From the NCBI GenBank assembly GCA_001600495.1, contig BCKE01000021.1:124360-188359 (forward strand): 64,000 nucleotides of DNA, in the 5' to 3' direction. Shown piece after piece: positions 1 through 10,457 of this stretch (position 1 is the first letter of the stretch; each line of letters begins with the position of its first letter). The stretch is from Pilasporangium apinafurcum (taxonomy: Eukaryota > Oomycota > Peronosporomycetes > Pythiales > Pythiaceae). The notes beneath the pieces are model-generated. The model saw only the letters and a list, made by a program, of their open reading frames with translations, did no database searches and was not told the DNA's origin. The translations under genes and the position numbers were made by a program.

Positions 1-122
1 TGGTGTTATAGGCCCAAGAGGGAGTAGGTGTCCGGTACTTTGGTATCTTTGGCATCTATGATGATCTCCTTAGGCGTTTGATGGTAACATGATGTTTATC
101 ATATACAGGAATGACTCACTGA

Positions 123-694
123 TTACAACCAAGCAGATGACCATATGGGCTTCTCACAATTATCATCGTGGTAAAGCGGGATTTGTACTTGAAACAATTC
201 CCAACAAATGTCCGTATCGATGTGTGTTGTTGCATATGCTAACGATTCAGTTTGATTGATATCCAAAAGAACCGGCAAAAGCGTGTCAATTTCCACGTAA
301 AATTGCTTGATAGTATCGGGAATTTGAGCCACAGGCACACGTTGAACAACGAAGTCTGCCTTTTTGAATTTCCTCACAAAGTTGTGTGCTCGAACAATCG
401 GGTGAATGAACTCTTTGAGAACATCCTCCTGTTTCTCTTGATTTACCCTATGTAAACATGAAAAGAGGTCCCTAGTTGATTCGCCAGGTGTGTACGCAAT
501 GCTTTCGATTTACACATGGATTCGGATAGGTTGCAAATCATTTGACGCATATTTTGCAACGTCCAGTTCAACCCACTAACGGAGAATAACTGCAATGTAT
601 GACCTCGAGCGGCTTCTTCTCTTTTCCCCAGAGAGATACTGTTTTTTCGGTGCAAGCTATCAGGCTCAAATTGAGTTTTATTTACCGGTTTCAA
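123..694 (-). pseudogene. Decayed N-terminal helical module of a TKL-kinase-like protein
   Basis: Two minus-strand frames read as one helical module. The upstream frame carries MRQMICNLSESMCKSKALR, and the downstream frame continues as RDLFSCLHRVNQEKQEDVLK and then FVVQRVPVAQIPDTIKQFYV. From memory the pattern (Met/Cys-rich helix, then long amphipathic helices) resembles the module that precedes TKL kinase domains in oomycetes. The two frames meet near 470-476 without splice signals, which fits loss of one base. The downstream frame ends at a stop near 123, just before a GTGAGT donor-like site. No kinase domain follows within the window, whose edge truncates the locus. It could instead be a real gene with an unseen intron; family assignment is by pattern only. 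Confidence 0.35.
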
Positions 695-1308
695 CTAGTT
701 GCCTCTATAGTCTGATGTCTTGCTTTGCATTTGGCAACAGTAAGTTGATTCAGAGATGGACATTCTGATAGTTCTCCTACTCTTCTAGCGGTCAAAGTGC
801 AAAGGATACTACTGTCATCTCTCAGTCTCTTCTTCGTGTCAGCTATGTAGAGGGAATAGTGGTAATAAAATCCGCGCGAATACACAGCGGTGGAGAGGAG
901 ACATGGATTTTCAAAGCCCGATGGTTGCAGCATGCAAACTTACACCATGATACAATGCCACCATAGCATTGTCTCTCACATCGTCCGATAGATTTTTCAT
1001 GCATGCATCAGGTAGTCATTAGTCCAGCGCTTTACATGTCGAATAGATAGAAATTCCGACTCAGAAAAGAAAGCCTCTCTATTGGATCAGCCATAATATC
1101 CAGCATCATCTTAAACGCATCGGCGCAAAGCAGTTCCAGCGCTTAGAGTGATTTTTGCGCATATTGACAGCGAATGGCTGTTTGCATGGAAACACAATTA
1201 TTCATTCATCAGAAGAGGTATACTTGATATGATTCATCTAGCTATGACTACAATCAGTAACTGACTACGTTAGATCACCTTAGTGTACTTTAGGTGTATT
1301 TATCTTCT
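695..1308. other. Stretch without a recognisable gene
   Basis: A minus-strand open frame of about 80 codons covers 691-933. It shows no recognisable motif and no convincing splice context, so I do not call it a gene. The rest of the stretch holds nothing I can support. Confidence 0.4.
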
Positions 1309-2067
1309 TTACTTTGTCGCTTCTGCTTGGTATGTAGCATCAGAATTGGGTGTGTTCTGTGTCGCGTCGGGCACCGACTTCGGTACAGATATCTCCTGTT
1401 TCTTGGGGTAACTCCACGCCACAATCAACCGCACTACTTGAATTGCCACCACACCAAATAGAAACACCAACACAAACCCAGCGAGCTCCACAAGAAAATC
1501 CACTCCGATGGACGGTTCCACAATTTTCAATTGCCCACACCATTCCAATGGACATTCTTGGGCGACATATTCCGTGAATGAAACAGTCAGTTTATCATCC
1601 ACTACCTCCACATTCTTCATTATCGATGTATCTGTTGGTGGGAGCAGTGTCTCCATCACCAATTGCATATATTCCCACGCCAGCCACATGCCCATACGGA
1701 CACACACGACGACGCCCATCAGTGCACACAACAACCAAATTGGTCCGCCTGCTTCCATAGTCGCTTCCCCTTTCCGCACAGTCACTTCAATAGAACGTAT
1801 CACGAAGAGAAGAATGATCACACCCACAATGGACGTCATGACCCATGCGATCGAGCTGACTGGGTAGACAATGGTGTCATTGATGTCAAACCAAAAGTAC
1901 GTGAGCACTCCATGCACGATGAATTGCACCGACAGAATCACCACTACAGATAAGACGAGCCCTTCGCGGTTGTTGTCGCTTGTGTCTGTAACGGTGGATG
2001 TAGTCTGTGCAGCAACGCTGGAGTTGATGGCTGTAGCGGGTGGTGGTGTGTTGTTTTGTTCCGCCAT
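1309..2067 (-). CDS. Multi-pass membrane protein of unknown function
   Basis: This single-exon frame encodes 252 residues. I start it at ATG 2067 (MAEQNN...), because the frame extends upstream only through non-ATG codons. A polar Ser/Thr-rich N-terminus of about 35 residues is followed by hydrophobic segments near residues 38-60, 67-90 and 110-130, a mostly polar stretch with two Cys near 165-180 (CPLEWC), and a fourth hydrophobic segment near 188-215. The C-terminal tail is polar. The alternation suggests four transmembrane helices with one larger loop. I do not recognise the family. It is divergently oriented to the TMEM267 homologue with about 320 bases between start codons, so the two may share a promoter region. 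Confidence 0.7.
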   Translation of the reverse strand: MAEQNNTPPPATAINSSVAAQTTSTVTDTSDNNREGLVLSVVVILSVQFIVHGVLTYFWFDINDTIVYPVSSIAWVMTSIVGVIILLFVIRSIEVTVRKGEATMEAGGPIWLLCALMGVVVCVRMGMWLAWEYMQLVMETLLPPTDTSIMKNVEVVDDKLTVSFTEYVAQECPLEWCGQLKIVEPSIGVDFLVELAGFVLVFLFGVVAIQVVRLIVAWSYPKKQEISVPKSVPDATQNTPNSDATYQAEATK

Positions 2068-2386
2068 CGTCTTCACTAATGCGTAGCTGCTGGTCGCGTT
2101 TGCGTTTCCAGCAAGGCAAGAAGTTTAATTTGCATAAAAGGATCATTATGCTCAACTTCAACACTATAGCAGACTATTTCAAGAATTTTCGATAATATTT
2201 ATGTCTCTTATGTAAATTTTTCTTTTTTGATGCATCTGTTTTGTTCTTGATGGATGAGTTATTCAAGCGAATACAGACATAAATCTTTCCTAATATCAGT
2301 AATTTTTTGGTTCGATGATTAAAATACTACAAGCAAGTATTAGTTCATATCATCTGTGATTGGAAAAAAACATAATGCTATAACCA
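2068..2386. promoter_or_regulatory. Divergent intergenic region
   Basis: This AT-rich interval separates two divergent start codons (2067 minus, 2387 plus) and is the only room for both promoters. I see no clear TATA or initiator element, so the regulatory role is inferred from layout only. Confidence 0.35.
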
Positions 2387-3303
2387 ATGAATGATCACTT
2401 TGTAGATCAAACTCTAAAGATGGAAGCGAATCGGCAAGATGGCCGCAGCGTGGAACCGCTGGTGCAGCGTGTGCTGATGGCACTTTTGTTGATGACGTGC
2501 GTGACAAGTGACTATTTCCTCTATCAGCAGTACGTATGGACTTCTATTTCCACTTCATATTTACGTTCAGCATCCACCTCTTTATACCATAACTAGACCC
2601 AATTATCCATAACTTATCTTGCCATTGCAGAGACTTTCTACCCAACACCAAACTCATTCGACATTTGGTCGATAACGCAGCCCATGGTCTGGTCTCGTTC
2701 TGCTGCTGGGGGATATTTCTCTGCCAAATCGACTCTCACTGCCTCTCTAATCCTACACAACTACCCATTCCAGTTGCTTCATTAACCCGCCATATCAACC
2801 ATTCATGGGTAATCTTCCTCAAACAATGCCTCATTGCTGGCATATTGGCATCGCTACTGGACGTGGACCATTTCATTGCCGCATGGTCGCTGAGTATCGC
2901 TGGTGCCACACATCTGAAAGGCCGGCCATTCGGTCATTCCGTCACATTCATCATGATATCGGTGCTGATTGTCGCAAAATTTCCCAAAAATTGTACACCA
3001 GCGAAGCGGAGAAAACGGATTTGTTTGGTAGTGACCGCGTTTCTGAGTCATCAATTGCGTGATGGCATGCGACGTGGACTGTGGTTCTGGCCGTTTGGAT
3101 CGACACCACCGATTCCGTATGTGCTTTATCTGTTAATGGAGGAGACGCTGCCGTTTATTTTGGCTAAGTGGCAGCGGCGAGTGATGAATTCAACAAGTCG
3201 ACCAGCAGAGGCAGTGGAAGAGCAGCTATTAGCAAATATGGAGTACCAAGACAACGATGAAAAGGAAGAGATGATGGCTGTAGACAAACCACTCATTGTA
3301 TAA
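2387..3303 (+). CDS. TMEM267 (C5orf28) family membrane protein
   Basis: Two exons, 2387-2529 and 2631-3303, are joined across a 101-base intron (donor GTACGT, acceptor TTGCAG). The split codon gives the continuous run YQQDFLPNTKLIRHLVDNAA. The 271-residue product matches human TMEM267 in order and spacing: a first hydrophobic helix, QQ-D-L...DNA.H near the splice, DVDHF in the middle, then SHQLRDGMRRGLWFWPFG and a final membrane segment. Human TMEM267 has about 215 residues. The DVDHF and H..RDG..GLW..PFG motifs contain conserved acidic and His residues, but no biochemical function is established for the family to my knowledge. A second in-frame ATG at 2420 is an equally plausible start. Confidence 0.85.
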
Positions 3304-3876
3304 TTAACATAGTATGCATTCACCAACCATTGAACTTCAATTACCCAAAAGCAAACATACTAACGTCGACATTTCCGAGCACCGCATTGCACATAACCAG
3401 GAGATGCAATAGAAATCTCTACACACTATGCCACAAACTGTCACGTTGGGTGGAAAGATTGTCGCGTGTTCTTTATCTCGATAGTATACCATCTACTTTC
3501 ACATATCGCGGTGTTACGCTGCGAAAGCATTGGATATGATTTATCCTCTTCTATCGGTGAGCTATCTCCATATCATTTGTACAGAACAACTACCTATCTA
3601 TTCGATCGCCGACACTGAAAGACTTTACTCGTGCGATGTTTGAAACTGTTGGTTAGTTTTGGATGTAGAATCTTGGTATCAACATAGGGTAACACTCTTG
3701 CTGAACACTTGGCAACCCCGAATCAGTAAATATTAAACTCAAGAAGGCACCAAGATGATCACAGAGTTCCATTAAACAACGACAGCTATCCTGAATCAGC
3801 ACGCACATCTTACAACAAAGCAAGTAAACCTGGTCTACTTACGTTGTGATTTATCACCTAAATAGATTGGCTTTTC
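3304..3876. other. Intergenic stretch between convergent genes
   Basis: It lies between the 3' ends of the TMEM267 and SART3 genes. A 69-codon plus-strand frame at 3330-3539 shows no motif and is probably chance. Nothing else is supported. Confidence 0.4.
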
Positions 3877-6800
3877 TCATTGCTTAAGCAACATTTTCCG
3901 GAAGTCTTCGTTCGTCTTTGGTGTTGAGCTCTGCGATGCCTCAAGAGCAGGTGAAGCAGTCGATTTTTTACGAAGGGCTCGAGGCATTAGAGCAGCCGAT
4001 GTCGTGGTGGTGGTTGTCTTTGTACTTGGAATGGCAACACGAGTCGATGGTTTCTCGTGTGGAACGGCATCTGGTAAGGTATGTTTCTTCAGTTTTAACT
4101 TTGTTTGCTTTTTCACAGGTTGTGAAGTCTTTTGGCGTCGATCACCTTTTGTGGCTTGTTGCTGTTCTAATATCTCGTCGATAGAGAAACGAGATGGCTT
4201 CAGAGTCACATTTTCACCTAGTATCTGCTTAATTTCGGACACTCGAGCAAAGCATTTCTGGGCTTGTTCGGGATCTGCAAGCTCGACAAGTCCATAGTCT
4301 TTTAGCTTTCCTCGCTTGCCTTGTAGAATTACAGCTTGAGTCACAACCACTGTCTCACCAGCTCCAAGCAAAGCGTTTTGTATAGCCTCTTGCAAACGTT
4401 TTTTCGATATGAAAGGAGATGGGTTGTCATTGGACTGTAAACCGCCAACATAAATCGTTATTGGATTTGTTTTCCATGTTCCATCTCGTCCAAGATCCTT
4501 TGTTTTTTTCCCTACTCCATTTGATTTACTTGGCACAGTCGGCTTCGATCTCTCAACACTTAGTGGCTGATCATGAAAAATGCATCCGTTTCTAGATAGT
4601 CCTTGTTCCACACCTGCTTCATCAGCGAATTGAACATATGCCATTCCTCTCGACTTGACGTGATTAGTCCGCGCTTTCACAACCAATCGGACATCCTTCA
4701 AACCTGGAATGTCAGCAAAAAACGCCTCGACTTCTTCTTTACCAGCGTCTTTCGATACATTAGAAACGAATAGCGTGTGCTCGTTCGTAAAAGCGTCATG
4801 TTGCTGCTTCTTCTCCGCTAGATCCGTGTTCCGCGAGAGGTTCTGTTGGTCATCGTTGGAAGTCGCATTATTAGTTTTCACACGTTTGGTATTGTGCTGT
4901 TTTGATGTATCATCATTTTGGTCATTTGCTTTCCGTTTGTTTTTGGTTGAGCTTGACTTATCTCTACTTGTCAATTTTTGACTTTCGTTGGTCGGAACTG
5001 TGGACGATGTATCTGCTAGTGATACCTGTGTAGCGTGAGATTGAGCTTTACTGGAAAGATCGCGGTGAATCTTGCACGCCCTCAAATAACTTGTTAAATC
5101 TCCATTCTCACGCTCAAATACCAAAAACAACTCTGCAATCGACAGCGGATAATCCTTGACATGCTTTAGCGCTTCTTCAAATACGTTTGCGCGAAGTTCA
5201 GCCGTGGTTTTCCTTCCTACGCGTAAACATTCCTGATAAAACGTCATCCAGACCTCAGCTTCATGACTACGCTTCAACAAAATAGACATCCATAGAGCTT
5301 CCCATTGCATATGCTTCGTGCCAGAATCTACTGCCGATGCAAGTAGACAGCATTTGGCGTGGTACTCTAGTAATCGCGTAACGCCAGTCGGGAAATCAGG
5401 AAAATGTGTTTCCATGAATGCTTCGCATACATTAAAAGCTTCTTCTAATCGTTTCATATCTGCTTGACCGCAGCCACTATTTTGAGCAGCATAGCGCCGA
5501 TGGATATCGCAATACGCCATCAAAATACGAAGAAAATGGTATTGGTCCATGATGATGGGATTCGTGCGACTCAACAGTTTGCCCATAACAAACTCAGTAA
5601 TTTCGGTAATAGAGTACTGTAAAATTTCCATTTCCAGCAACAGCTCATTCCACATGCTCGAATCGAACGAGACGTTTCGTACAGCACGTCTACAGAGACT
5701 GAGCTTTCGAGATCCACCCTGCTTTTTTGGTGATTGGTCAACGAATCCGACGTATTTTGCCCACAGCGTCGAGCTCAAGCACTCCATCGCAATCGCTCGT
5801 TCATAGAAACACGTGAGTACCATCTCTCCAGTAACTGATGAAGGTGTATCACCTTCGGAAGAAATCAAGGGTAGGATTCGATAGTTGACAAAGTTCAAGT
5901 ATTCAACCCATACTTGTTCCAGCGGCGCTTTGTCCCCACCTTGGCCAGATGCTGCTGCTTGCAGTCGTTCTTCAAACATGTTCATCTTTTTTATTAATGG
6001 ACCAAACGTATTAGTTTGCCGTGCAAAAGCCGCATCAAACACTAATTTGGCGTTTGGATTCAGCATGTTGTAAGTATTCCATGCTCGAAACTCCGACATT
6101 ACCAGGTCATTCTGCTGCAACGGAATCTCCATCTGACGCGCGTACAGATCTCTTATTGCGTCTTCTTTTGCTAAGTTGTCCACTTCGTCCTCAGAATCGT
6201 CCATTTGCTCTGTCACAAGCTCACGACAGAGCTGCCAAACCTCATGACCGAGTGTGAAATGAAGACCAACGGTTTGCTGTGCATGGCTCATGGCAGCTAC
6301 GAGTGTGTCCTTTGTAATGCTGTCGTTTCCTTTGTTATCTATATACATAGCAATTAATATGTTAGTATTAAAAGATTAGATCAGTTCCAATCAATAATAC
6401 TGTTATGGAATGGCATTACCATCCAAGAACCGCAAGTACTGCAATGCCAACGGCACCGACCAGTAATCTTCCATGGCCAATTCGTACAGATTTTGTTTCT
6501 TGCGTACACTGGTGACATCACTGATCCATTCCACGTACATCTCCGGTGTCAATGGGAACACACGATGAAAACTTTCATAGAGAGCACTGCGGAGGGTCCG
6601 ATATTCTTGGATTTTCACTTCAACGTGCTCATCCTCAATCCCTTCAACTGCTGTTGCAACAGGCCAATGTGACGCCAGATGGAGAATTGCACCCGTAAAC
6701 GCTTCATAACTATTGGTATAGGATCCTGACGTGTCTTCTACTAACGGCCGTGTAATCTCCAGACAACAATCCGCTACCAATTGTGTCGGAACCGCAGCAT

Positions 6801-6936
6801 CTGGGTCAGATGTAATGACAACTGACGTTTCGGAATCGTTTATTGTTTCCACTTGCACGACATGCGTGTGTGGCATCGTGACATCAATTTCTTGGTCATC
6901 ATCGGAGGAGAAATCGGACGAAGAAGACGGTGCCAT
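3877..6936 (-). CDS. SART3: SART3-like U4/U6 snRNP recycling factor (HAT repeats, two RRMs)
   Basis: Exon 1 (6936-6420) and exon 2 (6338-3877) join through an 81-base intron with a phase-1 GAT codon, giving 992 residues; human SART3 has 963. An acidic N-terminus precedes HAT repeats spanning roughly residues 50-480 (for example FPLTPEMYVEWISD and YWSVPLALQYLRFL). A basic, nuclear-localisation-like linker (KNKRK...KRVK) follows. RRM1 lies near 690-770 (HTLFVSNVS...GMAYVQF) and RRM2 near 800-880 (ITIYVGGLQ). The last residues, EDFRKMLLKQ, match the C-terminal Lsm-binding motif shared by SART3 and yeast Prp24. By family knowledge it reanneals U4 and U6 snRNAs after splicing in the nucleus. The domain order is complete, so function is probably retained. 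Confidence 0.9.
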
Positions 6937-8133
6937 TGCCGAATTTTGGATGCGGATGTGATGGATGCCAATGTGGATTGAAATTCATTTTGGCGGGCAA
7001 AAATTAAATTTAACAGGATTTTTGATTAATCTATTTATAAAGGTAATAAAATATTATAACAGTGGTTTGTTAGTATATCAGATGAGTACATCCCACTGAT
7101 CGTTAATTAGATCGACCTTCTAACCTTCACCAAAATCTGTACATACCTAGCGTAGCGTTCTGACCAGCAGTGCTGCATAGAGATGGCATACCACGTTGCT
7201 GACTCTTTCTCTCTCTCTCTCTTTCTCTGTTTTCGCTGACCGTAATGTTGTTCTTTAAAAGTACTGACAATATGCATGTCCACTAAAAGCATCACTGAAT
7301 GGTTTTGTTTACATTTTCCGAATGTTTCGTGTATATGTGGATTTCTATTCGCGTTGAGGTGGGGCATGTGTGGATTTCTGAAGTGACTCTGCTCTTGTTT
7401 GTTGATGACGCTGCTCTATACTGACGAGAATGGATTTATTGGTAAACAGAATGCGCATAGAGGCACTCACACATACAGCAATAAATGATCCTGAGGATCC
7501 TCTATGCTCTCCACGCAATCCGACAAATAAGACCAGCTGGCGTGCAAGTTTTACGCCATGGCCACGGTCGGGGCAAAGTGGTTCTTAACCATCGTTATGC
7601 TGCTGTTAATCACATTTTATTTCACAGAAATCCCTACCCTCTGCCCTTTCGTTCCCCCTAGTCGCATCCTCCCACGCGCATATCATACCACTCAGTCTTT
7701 TAGATCTACTAATAAAGTACATGGTTACAAATATTTAACTTTTATTATATATTTTCAGTGGTTTTTTTACTGATTTAGTAGCTTTATCGTCCAATTTGGC
7801 CTGGCTGTGTCCACAAAAACGCCAGTTGTGCCCATGCGAACCGTACAGCCGTCCAATCGTAACCCTCATGCCGTCAGTGTGTGTAACCCGCGCGAATTCT
7901 GTCATTTCCACTTTTCGGCCCCAATCGACCGATAAAGTATCCCTCGCCAAACAAAAGCGCCTCCTTCCCTCGCGCGGGTTCTTCCTTCCTTCTATTCTCT
8001 ATCTCTCTCCGGGTAGTGGAACGGAAATTCAAGCGCTGATTCATCAACTCCTTCAATATCCACAGGTTTTCGATCCACTCGTCCCATTAGGCATAAGAAT
8101 AACAATCAGGTGCAAAAAAACACCCAAGCAAAA
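6937..8133. promoter_or_regulatory. Divergent intergenic region upstream of SART3 and a GH17 gene
   Basis: About 1.2 kb separates two divergent start codons. It contains a CT-rich microsatellite near 7204-7228 and pyrimidine-rich tracts near 7970-8020 close to the GH17 start. A plus-strand frame beginning at ATG 7430 encodes about 50 residues (MDLLVNRMRIEALTHTA...) without a recognisable motif. Promoter function is inferred from position. Confidence 0.35.
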
Positions 8134-10143
8134 ATGTTGCGATCGTTGCTCATGTGTGGCTTGGCAGCGATTATAGCAGCAGTGGTGGATGCCACGGGTG
8201 TTTGCTACACGCCATTTCACGCACAGGAATACTACACCAACACCAGTGGTATCCACGATTTACTGGTGCGCGATTTCACACAAATCGCGACGCTTTTCCC
8301 CACAGTGCGGACCTATCATGCCCAGTTTTACGGTGAAAATGTCATCTACGCTGCCAAAGAAGCAGGTTTGCAGATCGCAATCGGTATTCAGATGGTCGGC
8401 AGTGATGGAGCAGTGTACGAATACTTGGAAGACGACATTCAAGCGGCGATTTACGCGGCGACAAACTACCCAGATACAGTCATTGCCATCTACGCAGGCA
8501 ATGAGAATCTTCTCAATGGTGGTTTTGGGACGACTTCGGCTCAGTCAATCATCGAGGTTATCAATCGAGTAAAGACAGCGTTGGCTGATACTGCCGGTGC
8601 GAATATCCCAGTTGGAACGGTACAGCGATTAACTGAATGGGTTAGTGCTGCTGATGCTTCAACGCTCGCGGCTGCGTGTGACATCGTTGGCGCCAACATC
8701 TACCCATTCTTCACTACTGACGGTGAGACCTCAATGCTTGAGACGCTGCAGAACTCGTGGACAGAATTTTCGACGATCTATGGTGACAAGGCACGACTCA
8801 CGGAAACAGGCTGGCCGAGTAGCGGATCTGTCTCTGATACAGGCAACTACCCATCGGCAGCGAATGCGGAAACCTACTTCAATACGTTTGTGCAATGGAC
8901 CGAAGAGACAGCGGTAACTTCGCCGTTCTACTTCTCTATGTTCGATTTCCCCTGGGCCAGCGGGTCCGATTATGAACAGCACTTTGGCTTGGCGACTTCT
9001 ACGGGTGAACTCAAGTTTACCGTCAACATTGAGAGCTCAACATCTTCGGCAAGTAATACCGCTAGCTCAGCTGCTTCTACCGCGGATGAAAACCGCAGCT
9101 TCACGGATCAAATAACTAGTGCTGTTGGGTCGATTGTTGACGAGACGACGAGCGCTGCAGACTCAGTTGTGGACGAAACCACCAGTGCTGTTGGTGAAAT
9201 CGCCAGTGATGCTGACACTGTTGTTGACCCGACTACCACTGCTGCAAGTGATGCCACAAATTCAGTTATGGGACAGACTATCAGTACCACTAGTGATGCT
9301 GTCGACACCGCTGCCGCCACTTCCAATGCTTCGGATTCCGCTGTGGACGGAGTCACCAGTGCTGCTTCTGATGTAACGATTGGCGCTGGTTCGAGTACCG
9401 ATGTGCCTGTTAGCAATGTCGATGAAGTCGTCAGCGCTGGAGATGCCGATATCGAGCAGTCGACTACTCCGTCCGGTGTATCCGACAGTACGAGCTCTTT
9501 CTCATCTTCGTTTAGTGGTCCAGATGCAGGAAGTTTTGATAATGCGGAAGTGTCGGTAGATGTTACTGATTCTCCTTCGACTGCTGTGGCTAACCCATCT
9601 AATTCGGATGACACGTCAGGCTCCGCGACCGGTGCTGGAGATGTTGGGGATAATGGTTTTAACAACGAAAATATTTCTTTTGGCTCGTTCGTCGGGGATT
9701 CCTCGGATGAAGGCTCCGGAAGTTCGTTTGTAGCCGTTGTAACTCCACCATCGGATGAAGAACCAGAAGTCGGCGACGAGCCAGTCACAATCGCACCAGC
9801 ACCTGTTGCGGACACTCCAGCTTCGTCTACTTCGGATAGCGGAAGCACTGAATCCGAAAGAGCCAAGGCAGAGCGTGCACGTGAGGTGTCGGGCGGCGAT
9901 GGTGGTGACTTCACTGCCCTTGCGACTGTCGCCGGTATTGCTGGCTGTTGTGCGATTGTCGTCGCCACTGTTTATATGAAGCGCCAGAAGGCGAGCCGAG
10001 AAGCTGAGAGTACGGCAGTGACATTTACCGGCTTGCCAGGCGGACGTGAATCCACTCCCAGTGTCTACAGCGACCCACTCAACACACGCTTCTCCAGTAT
10101 CGTCATGATTACGCCGAACGGCGACGGTGTTTGCATTCTGTAG
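8134..10143 (+). CDS. GH17 glucan endo-1,3-beta-glucosidase-like, membrane-anchored
   Basis: I start this 669-residue protein at ATG 8134; the eight codons upstream begin only with GTG. A signal peptide covers about the first 20 residues (MLRSLLMCGLAAIIAAVVDA). The GH17 (TIM-barrel beta-1,3-glucanase) domain covers roughly residues 20-300. It carries both expected catalytic glutamates: the acid/base in YAGNEN near residue 122 and the nucleophile in TETGWP near 223. A long Ser/Thr/Asp/Val-rich low-complexity region of about 270 residues, likely O-glycosylated, follows. One transmembrane helix near 592-615 (FTALATVAGIAGCCAIVVAT) precedes a short basic cytoplasmic tail. It therefore probably acts at the cell surface on beta-1,3-glucan of its own wall or of a host. 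The two GH17 proteins near 34-37 kb lack this anchor. Confidence 0.88.
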   Translation: MLRSLLMCGLAAIIAAVVDATGVCYTPFHAQEYYTNTSGIHDLLVRDFTQIATLFPTVRTYHAQFYGENVIYAAKEAGLQIAIGIQMVGSDGAVYEYLEDDIQAAIYAATNYPDTVIAIYAGNENLLNGGFGTTSAQSIIEVINRVKTALADTAGANIPVGTVQRLTEWVSAADASTLAAACDIVGANIYPFFTTDGETSMLETLQNSWTEFSTIYGDKARLTETGWPSSGSVSDTGNYPSAANAETYFNTFVQWTEETAVTSPFYFSMFDFPWASGSDYEQHFGLATSTGELKFTVNIESSTSSASNTASSAASTADENRSFTDQITSAVGSIVDETTSAADSVVDETTSAVGEIASDADTVVDPTTTAASDATNSVMGQTISTTSDAVDTAAATSNASDSAVDGVTSAASDVTIGAGSSTDVPVSNVDEVVSAGDADIEQSTTPSGVSDSTSSFSSSFSGPDAGSFDNAEVSVDVTDSPSTAVANPSNSDDTSGSATGAGDVGDNGFNNENISFGSFVGDSSDEGSGSSFVAVVTPPSDEEPEVGDEPVTIAPAPVADTPASSTSDSGSTESERAKAERAREVSGGDGGDFTALATVAGIAGCCAIVVATVYMKRQKASREAESTAVTFTGLPGGRESTPSVYSDPLNTRFSSIVMITPNGDGVCIL

Positions 10144-10457
10144 CGAAATTTTACTTTAAGGAGTTCCAAGATGCTCAGCGTGAGGAATGCAGTGTGACCA
10201 AGACAGATAGACGACAGAGAGAGGAGACGAAAATAACAGCACCAACTCACCTCTTCCTTTCCTACTGCGAACGATGCTCGTATGGTAAGCCTCCTGTTCC
10301 GTTTCCCACACTCGACCCTCATGCTGGTCTTTTGTGTTGCTCTGGTAATCAAGATATAATGCATCTTTATCGTGCCGTTTTTTGAGTTTGTCGTGTGGAA
10401 TTTGTCATAACTTAACAAGACTAGAATGATTCTGCCTGCTTCCTTCTGCTTCCATTT
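10144..10457. other. Short intergenic stretch between convergent genes
   Basis: This is the 3' side of both neighbouring genes. I see only probable untranslated sequence and no distinct element. Confidence 0.4.

Noticed and set aside
7430-7590. About 50-codon plus-strand frame upstream of the GH17 gene
   Set aside because: It starts with ATG but is short, unmatched and ends without a convincing donor to a further exon.
9108-9968. 286-codon minus-strand frame opposite the GH17 stalk
   Set aside because: It is the shadow of a Ser/Thr/Ala/Val repeat on the coding strand; such low-complexity DNA is open in several frames.
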